Assembly: GCF_009389715.1 (NCBI RefSeq)
Contig: NW_024067995.1
Location: forward strand, 124,001 to 188,000
Origin: Phoenix dactylifera
Taxonomy: Eukaryota; Streptophyta; Magnoliopsida; Arecales; Arecaceae
Direction: 5' to 3'
DNA: 64,000 bases
Shown here in pieces: positions 1 through 11,171 of this stretch (its first letter is position 1; the number at the start of each line of letters is the position of its first letter). Below the pieces are notes generated by a model. That model did no database searches and was not told the origin of the DNA. It was given only the letters and a program-made list of their open reading frames with translations. The position numbers and the translations under genes are program-made.

Positions 1-14
1 TGGATAAATTTGTA

Positions 15-2280
15 GTGGTCTTTATTGATGACATCTTGATCTATTCTACGAGTCAGGCGGAGCACGAGCAGCATTTGAGGTTAGTACTGGAAACCCTAAG
101 GCAAGAGCAGTTGTATGGTAAGTTGAAGAAAAGTGAATTTTGGCTGGACAGTGTAATGTTCCTAGGGCATGTAATATCTAAAGAGGGTATCTATGTGGAT
201 CCAAAGAAGATCGAGGCAGTGGTCAACTGGAGCAGGCCCAACAGTGTTACTGAGATTCGCAGTTTCTTGGATCTAGCAGGATATTATAGACGATTTGTTG
301 AGGGTTTTTCCTCTATTGCTGCACCTTTAACTCGACTAACTCGTAAAGGAGTTAAGTTTGAGTGGTCAGATAAATGTGAACAGAGCTTCCAGGAGCTTAA
401 ACAACGTTTGGTGTCAGTTCCCATCCTTACCCTTCCTTCTAGTGGTGAAGGTTATACCATCTACAGTGATGCCTCAAAAAAAGGATTGGGTTGTGTGCTG
501 ATGCAGAATGATAAGGTGATTGCTTATGCTTCCCGACAATTATAGTCATATGAGGAGAACTACCCTGTTCATGATCTTGAACTTGCAGCTGTTGTGTTTG
601 CATTAAAAATTTGGAGACACTATTTATATGGTGAATCTTGTAAGGTGTACACTGATCACAAAAGTTTGAAATATCTTTTTACCCAGAAGGAACTAAACAT
701 GAGACAGAGAAGATGATTAGAGTTACTGAAAGATTATGATTTGTCTATTCATTACCATCCGGGAAAAGCTAATGTGGTAGCAGATGCACTGAGCAGAAAA
801 TCCACTGGTAGTGTTGCTGCCTTACTCACCTCTCAGAGGAGAATTCTGGAAGATCTGAGGAGAGCAGAAATTGAGGTATGTTGGCATGATCCTGATGTAC
901 AATTGACAAACCTACGTGTCCAACCTACCTTGATAGAAAGGATCAGGATTGCTCAAACAGATGATCCTCAGTTGCAAAAGCTTAGAAGTGATATCGAATC
1001 AGGTTCTCAGACAGAGTTCAGACTTCATGAGGGGATCATTGAGATACAGGAACAGAATTTGTATTCCAAATGACTCTGATTTAAAGAATGAAATTATGAG
1101 GGAAGCTCATAGTACTGGATATACAGTACATCCTGGGGGTACTAAGATGTATAAGGATTTGAAAGGTACATTTTGGTGGAATAATATGAAGAGAGAAATT
1201 GCACAATTTGTGGCTCGATGTTTGACATGTCAACAAGTTAAAGCAGAGCATCAAAGACCGGCAGGGTTGTTGCAGCCCCTACCACTTCCTGAATGGAAGT
1301 GGGAACACATCACTATGGATTTCGTCTCCAAGTTGCCTCGCACTCCTAAAGGTTATGATGCTATATGGATGATTGTGGACAGATTGACAAAGTCGGCACA
1401 CTTTTTGGCATTCAAAGTAGGAATGACCTTGGAAAAGTTTGCAGAGCTCTACATTGAACAAATAGTGAGGTTGCATGGAGTACCCGTATCCATTGTTTCC
1501 GACAGGGACTCGCGGTTTGTATCTCACTTTTGGGGTAGTTTGCATAAAGCTTTGGGGACCACTCTGAGCTTCAGTACAGCTTTCCACCCTTAGACTGATG
1601 GCCAATCAGAAAGAACTATTCAGACCTTGGAGGATATGCTAAAAGCTTGTGTAATGGATATGAAGGGTTCTTGGGTCCGTCACTTGCCTTTGGTTGAGTT
1701 TGCATATAATAACAGTTACCAGGCAAGAAAAATTATGGGCCCCGAGATTGTACAACAAACAGTAGAGAAGATCCAGCTGATCAGGGAACGCCTCCGGATA
1801 GCTCAGAGCAGACAGAAAAGTTATGCAGATAATAGAAGAAGGGAATTGGAATTTCAGGTCGGAGATCATGTGTTTCTGAAAGTGTCTCCTACTAAAGGGG
1901 TGATGCGATTTGGAATACGCGGAAAACTCAGTCCACGCTATGTGGGCCCCTTTGAGATTCTGGAAAGAGTAGGAGCTGTGGCATACAAATTGGCACTTCC
2001 ACCTTCACTATCCGGAGTTCACAATGTTTTTCATGTTTCTATGTTGAGAAAGTATATTCCAGATATGAGCCATGTGATTGAAGTGGCTCTCCTGCAGCTT
2101 AGAGAAGATTTGACATATCCTGAGCAACCTGTACGTGTGGTTGATAGAAAAGAACAAGTGTTGAGGAGGCGCACGATTCCTTATGTTAAGATTCAGTGGA
2201 GTAATCAATCAGAACGAGAGGCTACGTGGGAGTTGGAGGACAACATGAAGAAAAAATATCCGAACCTTTTTGCAAGCTAA
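15..2280 (+). pseudogene. gypsy pol remnant: RT, RNase H, integrase, chromodomain
   Basis: Translation shows the RT catalytic FIDD (about nt 40-50), the RNase H region, the integrase HHCC and DDE regions and a C-terminal chromodomain-like stretch ending in FAS. Against the intact copy at 37225-41826 I see in-frame stops at about 543, 714 and 1591, and a 2-nt deletion near 1034 that shifts the frame. There is also a 78-bp in-frame deletion at about 1726 in the integrase C-terminal part, with AG microhomology at the junction. The copy cannot make a full polyprotein. Its relatedness to the intact element places both in one family. Confidence 0.92.
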
Positions 2281-2324
2281 GGTATGTTAAATTTCGAGGA
2301 CGAAATTTTTTTTAGGGGGGAGAA

Positions 2325-5238
2325 TGTCAGATACGGGGCTGAAGTCGGCGAAGGCTGCGGGTCCTCTCCAAGAGGAGCCTTAATATTGGTTAATCAGGTC
2401 TTAGTGTTTGCAACTTGAGCCCTTCATAAGAGGTAATCGAACAATTGGCCAGGTAAGCAGGTGGGAGGCTCCCCTTACTCAGAGAGTAAGGTCCTAATTA
2501 AGTAACCACCTTTCATGCTTTCCTAGACACCAATTAGATCAATTAATCTAATATGACTTGCTCATGTCGGTTCACTCTCGACTTGATTGAGGAGGTTTTG
2601 ATTTAGGTCTCAATTGGGTTTGCTACATCACATGTAAACCTATCTACCCGACTCGCATTTACATCACATACAAACGGCACATCACAGGCAGTTATAATCG
2701 CAGCATCAAATTAAAGCTAAACTTTAACTAGGTGATGATTATGGATTCTAATTAGGTCGTATTACAAGCACATGCACATCAATCGATCAAGTGGTCTTCA
2801 ACTCTTGAATTGGTTCCAAGCCTCCTTGATTCGATCCTTGATCAACTCTTGATCCCATCGCCATCAACCGCTTAGATCACCTTTCATCTCATGCCTTTGC
2901 TTCAACTTGATCGTTGATGTACATCACATCACAGAAATACAACCAGATAAAAATAAAAATAATTTACATCTCCTTTTAGGAGGCACGCAGGCCTCTCAAA
3001 ACATCAAACAAGATGCATGCAAGCATCTGAAAAATTACATGACATCGCAGATCACATCGCAGGTCATTACATTTGATACCAAAAGGGTTTGAATCCTATG
3101 ATCATCACCGTATGCAACAATTATAATTTTCAGATCTGAAAACTAACTGATTATATCATGACATAGGTCGCTGATCATGCTAATTATGATTCTAAACTTT
3201 GTAATCCCATTAACAATGCAATTAGAATCATCTTTTTATCACATAAAAATCAGCATGTAAAAAATCAGCACCCCTGGTTGCGAATGTCAATCCAAGAGGA
3301 GCCGGAACAGAATCGCGATCCTCTCCGGCTCCTTTGGGGGACAAACAGGGCAAGGGTGCCGCGGGTATCTCGCGGCAGCCCCCCAGTCCATCCACGGCCA
3401 ATTCACGGCCACGGATCTCGCTCGACCGCCAAGATTTTTGCGGCGGAGGGCTATTACGATGGGGCGATAAAACCCCATCTTTCCTTTCCCTAGGACCGCC
3501 GTCGAGATCCCTCTGCTTCCTCTCTTTCCCCCCCCTCTCCTCTTTCTCCTTCCTCTACCCTTGCTTCCCAAGTAGCTGGCGTGCCGCCGGATCCACCACC
3601 ATCACCACCCGTGCCTCCTCCTATTTCGAGATCTCCTTCCTTCTCGGAAAGCACCGCCGCCACTGCCGCTTGACCACCGGATCGAGCACCGGCGGCCGAG
3701 ATCTTCCTCCCACTGCCTCTGCCACCGCCGGTAAGCCCTCTTTTGCCTTGATTCCATGCCAAATAGCTGCTTTGCTCCCTCTATTTTGGTCCCATGAACC
3801 GAGACCATTCTCGGTTGACTCTCGACCCCGGCCACCGCAACGGCCGCCGGCCGCCACTGCGGCTGGCTGGCCGTCAACCGAGAGGTGCCCTCCGACCACC
3901 TAGGCCGGCCACCCAGCCAGCCCTTTCCCCTCTCCCCTCTTCCTTCTCTTGCTATCCAACTCCCCTGTCCATGGGGAGTTTGGGGAAGATGAAGGCCCAT
4001 CGTGGGCCGAACTGGGCCAACTTGGGCCTGGTTCACTAGGGGCCCAACTTGGGCCCAGTTCAATAGTGTTGGGCCCAGATGGGCCATAAACTTTTTTTGG
4101 CCCAATTTGGGCCCAGTTCAGCCTAGTTTGGGCCCTATTTGGGTCGTACCCTTTTGTGGGCCCAGTCCAAACCCGAAATCCGTTTCGAATCCGAACCCGA
4201 ACCCGAAACCCAATAGTATTAATTTTTATTTTTGCTTAGCTCTGAAATTAACAAAGAAATTAATTAAATGTTAATAGGTGAACCTGATCCGCCTACCTGA
4301 AGTAGGAACTAAGCGAGAAGATGTAAGTAACTTAATATTTCCAGTGAAATTTCCAAATTATTTGATAAATAGGTTAAATTCTGATAAATATTTTGTATTT
4401 GACAAATAGATTAAATTCTGATAAATATTTTGTATTCTGTAAAATGGGTCAGGCATATTAAATATTATTTGAAAATTATGTTATATGCTCTGAAATCCAC
4501 AAAATATGTTTGGATAATTTATGAAATATATTTTTCTATTTATATGCATTCTCAGCATGGCTATGATCTGTTCTGTTCTGTTCTGGACCCGCCAATGAGG
4601 ATTATACGTTGGACTTGTCGACTTGTAATCTGTGAGGAACTGGTTTCGACACCGCGCCACCGGTGATTAGAATAGTGGTTTCTGGACACCGTTGCCACCG
4701 GTGAGTAATAATAGTGGTTTCTGGCACTTTGTGCAACCCATGCCACTGGGTTACGTGGCCGTAGCCTATCATGTTGAGATTATTATATCAGAGTTTTGTA
4801 AAAATGATATTATTTGTGATTTATTCCAGACATTATCCTGTATTTTGATCCGATATGCTCTGACCCCACTCTGGGGTATTTTGTTGCTTACTGGGCTAGT
4901 GTAGCTCATTATTCTGTTTTCTCCATTTTTCAGATCCAGAGGCTTGATCGCACGGGATTGGGGAGTGCGTTAGAGTTTCCGATGATTCTTCAGTTATTGG
5001 CATTTTAGTTAGTTTAGTTTGGACATTTGAATCATGTTAGCATGTGTTATTCTGAAATTTTGTAAGACTGTTTTTGAATGACTTTAAGTATTTTGTCAAT
5101 TTTAAGCATCTGCTTTTAATCCTCAAATAAGTCTTGAACATCTGTATTTGCTTTGATGTAATCCGATGCCTTGCACGCCTGCGCGGCCCACCGTGCGGGC
5201 GTGCGGCGTTTGCCGCGCCTCGGGTTTGGGGCGTGACA
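2325..5238 (+). repeat. 3' LTR of the truncated gypsy element, with an internal insertion
   Basis: It starts TGTCAGATACGG directly after the polypurine tract and ends GGGCGTGACA. Length is 2914 bp, or about 1990 bp without the insertion at 2380-3290 and its duplicated target, which agrees with the 1.94-kb LTRs of the intact relative. It shares the GGGCC-rich block (about 3990-4160) and the CCCGAACCCGAA-type repeats with the other copies. The palindrome cluster of the intact LTR is degraded here, and the TATA hairpin reads GGGGCGATAAAACCCC near 3460. Confidence 0.92.
2380..3290 (-). mobile_element. Copia leader fragment inserted in a gypsy LTR, 13-bp direct repeats
   Basis: This 911-bp block is nearly identical, in reverse complement, to the untranslated leader of the copia element (about 15975-16876). 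It has no counterpart in other LTRs of this gypsy family. It is bounded by a 13-bp direct repeat TCCAAGAGGAGCC at 2367-2379 and 3291-3303, which belongs to the host LTR and looks like a target-site duplication. The fragment has no copia LTR, no primer-binding site and no poly(A). About 13 bases at its right edge (3278-3290) do not match the copia leader. It looks like a retroposed or template-switched piece of copia RNA. Confidence 0.8.
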
Positions 5239-5406
5239 ATACACGTACACCAAACAAATGAACACCTCTAAACCAGCGGGTGTTCTTTTTGGTCGACTAA
5301 ACAGATACCTATTTAACCATATGCCAAAAAATCGCTTTGTGGAAGCAATTCACAAGATGAACCATATGTGCTGACACTTGCACTACGCCGTTTGTGGCCT
5401 TCTTCA

Positions 5407-6165
5407 CTAGTTGTTATCCACCCAGAACTGAGCCTGGAGATACTTGATCGTATCCTTGCCCACTTGGAAGGCCTTGGCCAAAACCGCATCAGAGATGGGT
5501 GGGTTTGATCCAAAGACTGCATTGGCTATAGTGATCACTCCAAGGTTCTGGCTGCTTAGGGCTGCAACGGCCACGGCAGGTGTTGGACCATAGTTGAATT
5601 GGAAATGGATTAGACCTTCGGGAAACACAAAGACATCACCCTTCTTGAGCATCTTAGTGAAGATAAGGTTGCCGTTGTTGGTGTTGGATGTGACAAAGCC
5701 GACATAGAGCGTGCCTTCTAACACTGTAAGGATCTCGGTGGCCCGGGGATGGGTGTGTGGTGGGTTGAGACCGTAAGGTGCATAGTCTATTCGAGCCAAG
5801 GAGATGCCGAGGGTGTTGAGCCCTGCAATTTGGTTCACATTCACCTGCATCACCTTGGACCCAAGCTGGTTCGACGTGTTGCCTGGCATATCGAGGCCGG
5901 AGAAGAAGATGTCGTCCGCTGTCACGTGCATTGGTGGCTTGCAAACCAAACCATTCACAAGGACTGCATCCAAAGGAAGAAGCTAAGCAACAAAGGGTAA
6001 CTCGTAAACCATTATGTTGAAACTAGTAAAAGATAAGAGTGAAGAGTAATTACTAGGGGACTTGAGGTCAGCAACGCAGAAGTCTTGAAGTTGGCTGGGA
6101 TCGGAGGCCATCACACGAGAGGAAGCCAGGGCAAGGAGAGCAAAGAGGAGGATATGGCAAGCCAT
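5407..6165 (-). CDS. Germin-like protein A (secreted cupin)
   Basis: Two exons, 6165..6054 and 5963..5407, give 222 residues, the usual GLP size. The 90-bp intron has GT..AG ends and splits one codon (phase 1). The N-terminus is a hydrophobic signal peptide ([16 protein letters not shown]) followed by DFCVAD, whose Cys should pair with the Cys of LVCKPP. Germin box 1 is [17 protein letters not shown], with both His and the Glu that bind manganese. Box 2 is [18 protein letters not shown], with the third His ligand. GLPs are apoplastic hexameric Mn proteins; some have superoxide dismutase or nucleotide pyrophosphatase activity, and monocot members of this type are linked to defence. No lesion is visible. 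The enzymatic activity of this protein cannot be read from sequence. It is about 96% identical to copy B. Confidence 0.93.
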
Positions 6166-6241
6166 CTCTTTCCTATACGAAATTAAATCTTTAGAGGAAA
6201 TGAGGGTATTTGGCGGCATAAGAAGGCGTGGAGAGGATCGG

Positions 6242-6249
6242 TATATATA
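6242..6249 (-). promoter_or_regulatory. Probable TATA box of GLP A
   Basis: TATATATA lies about 80 bp upstream of the start codon, reading on the minus strand. The same motif is at the same distance in copy B. Position and sequence fit a plant core promoter; the transcription start itself is not seen. Confidence 0.6.
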
Positions 6250-6687
6250 GACCAGGAGATGGAACCAGTCATGCTCTAATAACGCAGTAGAAGAGTCTAT
6301 GAGGTTAGGTATGAAGGTTTCACACAAATTACTTGCTCTGCAGGCCGTAGATGCAGTCTATTGTGTGTATCCAGTCATAGAGATCAAAAGGTTTGATAGT
6401 CTTGGTGTTAGAGCACATGGTCAAAAAAATGTAAATGTATATAAATATATACCCACCTCTGGCAGACCCCAGAACCACAAACTGTTCGCTAGAGGCGGAG
6501 CCATATTGGGTCCTCATATACTTCACGATTTTTTATTTTCCGACACAAAGGCCAGAAATTCTGAGTTCTGGAATATCTCCATTAAAAACAAAGACTCATA
6601 AATTAAAAAAAACTGAAGATTTTTAAAAAATTCTGATGAAAAAGATAGCAAGAATAAAGAATCTAAAATTACGCACTCATGCACATG

Positions 6688-6747
<60 letters not shown>
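6688..6747. repeat. (TA)n(TG)n microsatellite
   Basis: A run of TA units passes directly into a run of TG units. At the equivalent place in segment B (33044-33112) there is a pure AT run, so the locus has changed since the duplication. Confidence 0.97.
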
Positions 6748-6748
<1 letters not shown>

Positions 6749-7348
6749 TATTAAACACTATAAAAGAGTGAATAATCTCTATAGAAATAGATTTCAAAGT
6801 ATTAGATATTCTTTATCTCCCTAAAACCATTCCATTTTGCCTTTACATCTATCTCATTTCCGACCTTTTTATACCGCCCTATTCACCTACATATTAAACC
6901 CATGAAATACCGTTCAACAGCACTTAATCGGATTTGTGATGCCTTTTTATTTAGAGTCAAGAGGAAATTTTATTCATTGGCCCTTCTTCTGAATCCAAAG
7001 AGTAAGGAGTTTTCTATATATTAGCAATTTAAAAAATTGCTTTGATCTAAAGTTCAGTCGTTAGTAAAGAAATTATTACAAATCTAGCTACTTTATTATA
7101 AAGAAAGAAAGGATTCTAGGAAAATTATATTATTGGAAGTTGGAAATAGTCGGGAGGTCATCAATCCTCGCTTTATACAAGCCACTTCTTAGGCTTAAAA
7201 AGAAATTCTATCAATTACCCCTCCAAGGCTTCAAAAGATAAATTGCGCATCGGGACCGACTCACATTCCTTAAAGCAGAACAAACCAACACCCGTTGAGA
7301 AATACAACTCTTGGAGGAAGAACAAGCAGAGCTGGAATGGAATAACAA

Positions 7349-7694
7349 CACTACAGGAAAAGTAGTACATTCTGACTCCCATGTGCTAATGCTAAAAAGA
7401 AGCGTTAGCAATTTAGTCACCTTGCAAAAATTTGCCGACACTTTTTAGTGGCGTCGGGGCAGGAATTACACTAAGACGACGCTTATTAGCACCGTGCGAA
7501 ACCAACCTGCTAATATTGAATTCTGACGATGCTTAAAAGCGTCTTTGGAGACCTAGTCGAAACCACGATGCTTTGAAGTGTCGCCCTAATATTGGCTTCC
7601 AACAATGTTTAAAAGCATCGTCGATAGCCAATCTTAGGACGACACTTCTATGTGTCATCGGAAGCTAGTTTTATTCCCAAATAGCCCGATCACC
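7349..7694 (+). mobile_element. Terminus of an older CACTA-type element (copy in segment A)
   Basis: The block begins CACTACAGGAAAA and is followed by about 330 bp of short repeats such as GACGATGCTT/AAGCGTC in both orientations, the usual subterminal structure of CACTA transposons. No matching TTTTCCTGTAGTG end was found before 12793. Either the far end is lost or it has diverged. A second copy is at 33716-34061, which shows that it pre-dates the segment duplication. Confidence 0.6.
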
Positions 7695-8339
7695 CCTTCC
7701 ATTGACCCTTCTCAGCCCTAAATTGACCCTTCTCAGCCCAAATAACTTTGCCTTCGCCTCCTCCTCGCCGCGTTGGTCCCCATCTCATTTTCCCTCCCTT
7801 AGATGGCCTCCTTCTCCTCCACCCCCTCTTCCTCCTCCTTCTCCTCCTTCTGGCCGGTCTCCTTCTCCTCCTCTCCCTCTTCCTCCTCCTTCCGTCTGCC
7901 CGTACCCACCGCAAAGCTTCCCTGCAGATGTATCGCCTTTTCCTCCTCCCCATCTCCGCTTGCCTTCTCCTCCTCCCCCCCGTCTTCCTCCTCCTTCTCC
8001 TCCTTTTGTCGAAGCCATTTACTGATCCGGTCGACCGCCCTCCTCCGGCTGACCGCCCTTCTCTGCTGCGGATCTCAGCCGGCATACATCCATGCTGGTG
8101 ATTTTGCTTGATGCCTTAATATTCTGTTTATAGCTCTAATTTGTGCTTAATATTTAAACTTGCTCTATGTGCTTAATATTCTGTTTGCCGGCTAATATGT
8201 ATTTAAATTGTACATGTAATTGCGTCTGTTAACAATGCTTATACAGATGTTTTTTTCTTTACTTAATACATTGTTCCATTCCTTTATTAACTTTATCTGA
8301 ATAAATTATCTTTTTTACTTTGGGCTAAATTCTGATCAT
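7695..8339 (+). other. Pyrimidine-rich block, possible captured or ancestral first exon
   Basis: About 7695-8050 is a C/T-rich stretch (CTCCTCC, TCCTCCTTC), followed by a GC-rich end near 8098 and then AT-rich DNA. This shape resembles a plant 5' UTR or first exon followed by an intron, but all open frames here are low-complexity and none matches a family I know. The block recurs at 51972-52361 plus 63630 onward. I do not assign a gene. Confidence 0.4.
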
Positions 8340-8570
8340 GTTTCCATCCCATGACTGGGCAACCAATAGTATCACGTTTTCAGCCTGTAACGGGGCAACC
8401 AATAATATCACATTTTCAGCTTTTGATGGGACAATCAGTAGTTTCACATTTATAGCCTGTGATGGAACAAACAATTGCTTTAGATTTCTAGCCTGTCACG
8501 GCATAAATAGTAGTATCATATTTTCAGCCTGTGACAGGGCAACCAATGATAACGAGATGAGCCCAAAGTC
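8340..8570 (+). repeat. Minisatellite, unit about 35-40 bp
   Basis: About six imperfect units share the core GCCTGTGACGGGGCAACCAA followed by TAGTATCACATTTTCA. Units have diverged by point changes. An isolated related unit (CATCCGTAACGGGGCAATCAA) lies near 8655. The array recurs at the right end of the window (63850-64000), as expected from the duplication. Confidence 0.8.
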
Positions 8571-11171
8571 TTTATTCATTTAATCAAGTTCACATCCATC
8601 CATCAATTTTTTTAAACTCTATTTCTAGCTTTAGACTAACCACGGTCATGTTTTTCATCCGTAACGGGGCAATCAATATTACGTGGTTAGTCCAAAGCAC
8701 CATATCCATTAGTCCTATTATTTAACTATAAATTATGTACATATATGCACCCATTATACTATCAGTCACAAGTAAATATGATCAAAATATAATTTAATAC
8801 CAAAACGATCATAAAATCATTCTTGCTTCTTACTTATCGGATAAAATACATATAGGTACAAAAATATCTATATCATGCAGGTCAGTATACAAAAATTCTT
8901 ACCTCTTTGCTGAGAACCCAGACAGACTACCACAATCTACAAACCGGAGTGCGCAAAATCCTGCTCAATTTCTTCTTGCCCAAAAGATTGTTATCCTATA
9001 GAACCAAACCAACATCAAAAATTACCGAAGATATCTGACAACCTAGAACTCCCTACTGATCCACTAAAGGCTCCTCCATCATGTAGTAATCTAAGACTAC
9101 CCTTTGAGTCCCTTTAACCAAAATTTCTTCGGATCAAGCTAGAGAGAGAAAATACCAAGAGAAAAAAATAAAAAAAGATAGAAACTAGAGTATAAGATCT
9201 TGTCGGGCTTCTTTCTGCTTGGATGACTATAGCCTCATACAAAACCAAGGCTGACCATGAAAATAGAATTGTATAAAAAGATATCCAAAACCTACTAGAT
9301 AACAACGCCCAATTATTTGAATCGGTCAGTGCAATATAATCCAATTCATTTGATCAAGAATCATATATCAAATCAAGAGTATAAATCAAGGGTTATCAAT
9401 TAGAGGTCCAACGGTGGTTAACAATTTGGATGAATAGGGTCGACTAGATGCAGCGTCCGACGATCTGGGTCAATCGGCTCTAGCCAGTCCAACTAGTCAA
9501 ATCATGAAAAGACAATCAAACCATGGTTCATAAAACACAATAGGGATTCATGGTAATAGTGTCCAACGATGCTCAGCAATATTCGGGTTAAGGCTAGCAT
9601 GACGGATGATCGCAGCGACACTAGTTCAGAGCCCTTAACTAGGGTCAACCTTAGTCTATAATGAAAAGAAATTAAGAGAGAGAGGAGAGAGAGAAGAGAG
9701 GAGAGAGAAAGAAGAGAGAAGACTCTCTTCTATCTTCTTAAAATAGGGGAGAGTCAATCCCCCCCTCTCATCTCGAATCAGAGCATTGCAGGCCACTTAG
9801 TCGGCCCAGCCTCGACGATGATAGCCACGGGCGGCCCTTCGGTCGCGGCACCATCGACGATAGTGGTCGGCCGGCGTGAAGAAGGGTAGAAGAAGACGAA
9901 GAAGAGCAAGGGGTGAACAACTCGGCATAGATCGTGGTGGATTCTTTTTTGACCGACGGCCATGCAAAATCGATGATCCCAAGAAATGGCGAAGTTTGGC
10001 TCAAATAAGCCGCCGGTGGTGGTGAACGTGGAAGAAGGATGCCGAAATAGGGCACCCCTATTTTGGATCAAATTTTAGTGATTTTTTCAGTGCAAATCAG
10101 CGTGGCAACAACTCTAAAACTTGAAAAAAAAGAGAAGAAGGCAAGTGAGGTTTCGATGGCCTTTCTGGTGACAAATCGATGAAGAAAATCTGGAAGAAGA
10201 ACTTGGAAATCGGCAGTGATATCTCGGATTTTCGTTGATGACAATCAAAGTGGAAGGAAGGAGTCTTAAATAGATTGAATCTCGAGTCTGGCCAGTGTTG
10301 GGATTGCCTCAGGATTCTCATAGTCCGGTGTTATCAGAGGAGAAAGAAGACTCTGATCGGGAGTCTTCTCCTCCTTCATGTGCAACAAGGCATGCTCGAG
10401 CTTGGGCCTAGCCTCTTCGGGCTGTCCCACAAGCCTGAGGGCTGGACTATTACATATATAGATTGAAAATGACTCTCGGACTAAGTTCACTTCATATGGC
10501 CACATAGTCCTAATTGAACAACATCTAAAATCAGGTTCAGCAAAACCACTAACATCGAGTCATAGCAGTCTTCATGTCATTTATTGACAAAAGATCCTTC
10601 TATAGTTGCAAATATTAGATATGGATCTCGGTAATGTAGTGTGAACTTTGTAATCCTTATGTGACTCTCGGAGCTCTTCCTTGGAGGGGCAGAGCCTCTT
10701 CCTTAGAGTCAAGCTAGGCTGAGTGGAATTGCTTGTCTTTATACTCATTTGTGATAATTTTTGTTTTACTATTGTCACATACGTTTTTACATAAATTTTC
10801 AAGTTAAGGTATTCATTACTTATCGAGCTGTCTAGCTCATTATAGATTTTTTTTATATTTTTAAAGATTTGAACAATTAGCTTGACTCCGGAATTTATCA
10901 TGGATGAGCGACTAGAGATAAAATTTTGACAATCTTTATTTACACTAGATTTTATTTTTGATTTGATGTAAAATTTTGGAATATTATTTATTGTAAGACT
11001 TTTAATTTTATCATTTAAATTAGAATTTGAATGTTAATTATTTAAATTTATTATGCTGGTTGCATATGATATCATATTGAGATACCTTACATGCTTGTGG
11101 AGAGAGGTTTTTATAAGTATGCGGCGGCTGCTGCGATCCCTGACTCACAATCTTAGGTCGGGGGCGTGACA
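8571..11171. other. Old TE-derived region ending in a gypsy-like LTR terminus
   Basis: I see no host gene. 9660-9730 is an AGAGAGG-rich stretch, and 9780-10260 has a G/C-rich, UTR-like composition. The block ends GGTCGGGGGCGTGACA at 11171, the typical 3' terminus of Tekay-like LTRs, and is followed by AGTTT. I could not locate the 5' end of this LTR, so its orientation and extent remain open. Predicted peptides here are short and unrecognised. Confidence 0.45.

Larger units (their letters stand above)
1..5238 (+). mobile_element. Ty3/gypsy chromovirus (Tekay/Del-like), 5'-truncated by the window edge
   Basis: The window opens inside the reverse transcriptase of a gypsy element. RNase H, integrase and a chromodomain-like tail follow to 2280, then a polypurine tract (2314-2324) and a 3' LTR (2325-5238). 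The coding part is closely related to the intact element at 35068-43817, with most differences being scattered substitutions. The LTR ends in GGGCGTGACA at 5238. The next bases, ATACA (5239-5243), are the likely target-site duplication, but the upstream copy lies outside the window. The equivalent site in segment B (31594) lacks the element, so it inserted at the edge of segment A. Confidence 0.93.
5239..8481. repeat. Segment A of a large duplication (GLP A to minisatellite)
   Basis: 5239-7694 aligns almost base for base with 31594-34061 at a nearly constant offset of 26355-26367. 7695-8114 aligns with 51972-52361, and 8110-8481 aligns with 63630-64000. Copy B is therefore the same segment interrupted by two transposons. 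Segment A holds a GLP gene, its promoter, a CACTA terminus, a pyrimidine-rich block and a minisatellite. Homology runs to the right end of the window, so the true length of the duplicated unit is unknown. Confidence 0.92.

Noticed and set aside
3278..4274. Many open frames on both strands in the gypsy LTR
   Set aside because: Recur at 35069-36119 and 41742-42924, all inside LTRs; G/C-rich shadow frames.
7690..8111. Overlapping open frames on both strands in the CTCC-rich block
   Set aside because: Low-complexity translations (poly-Arg, Ser or Pro) forced by base composition; the frames shift freely between the two copies.
10635..10640. GTAGTG as the right end of the older CACTA element
   Set aside because: Preceding bases do not match the inverse of CACTACAGGAAAA, and no duplicated target matches the left flank.
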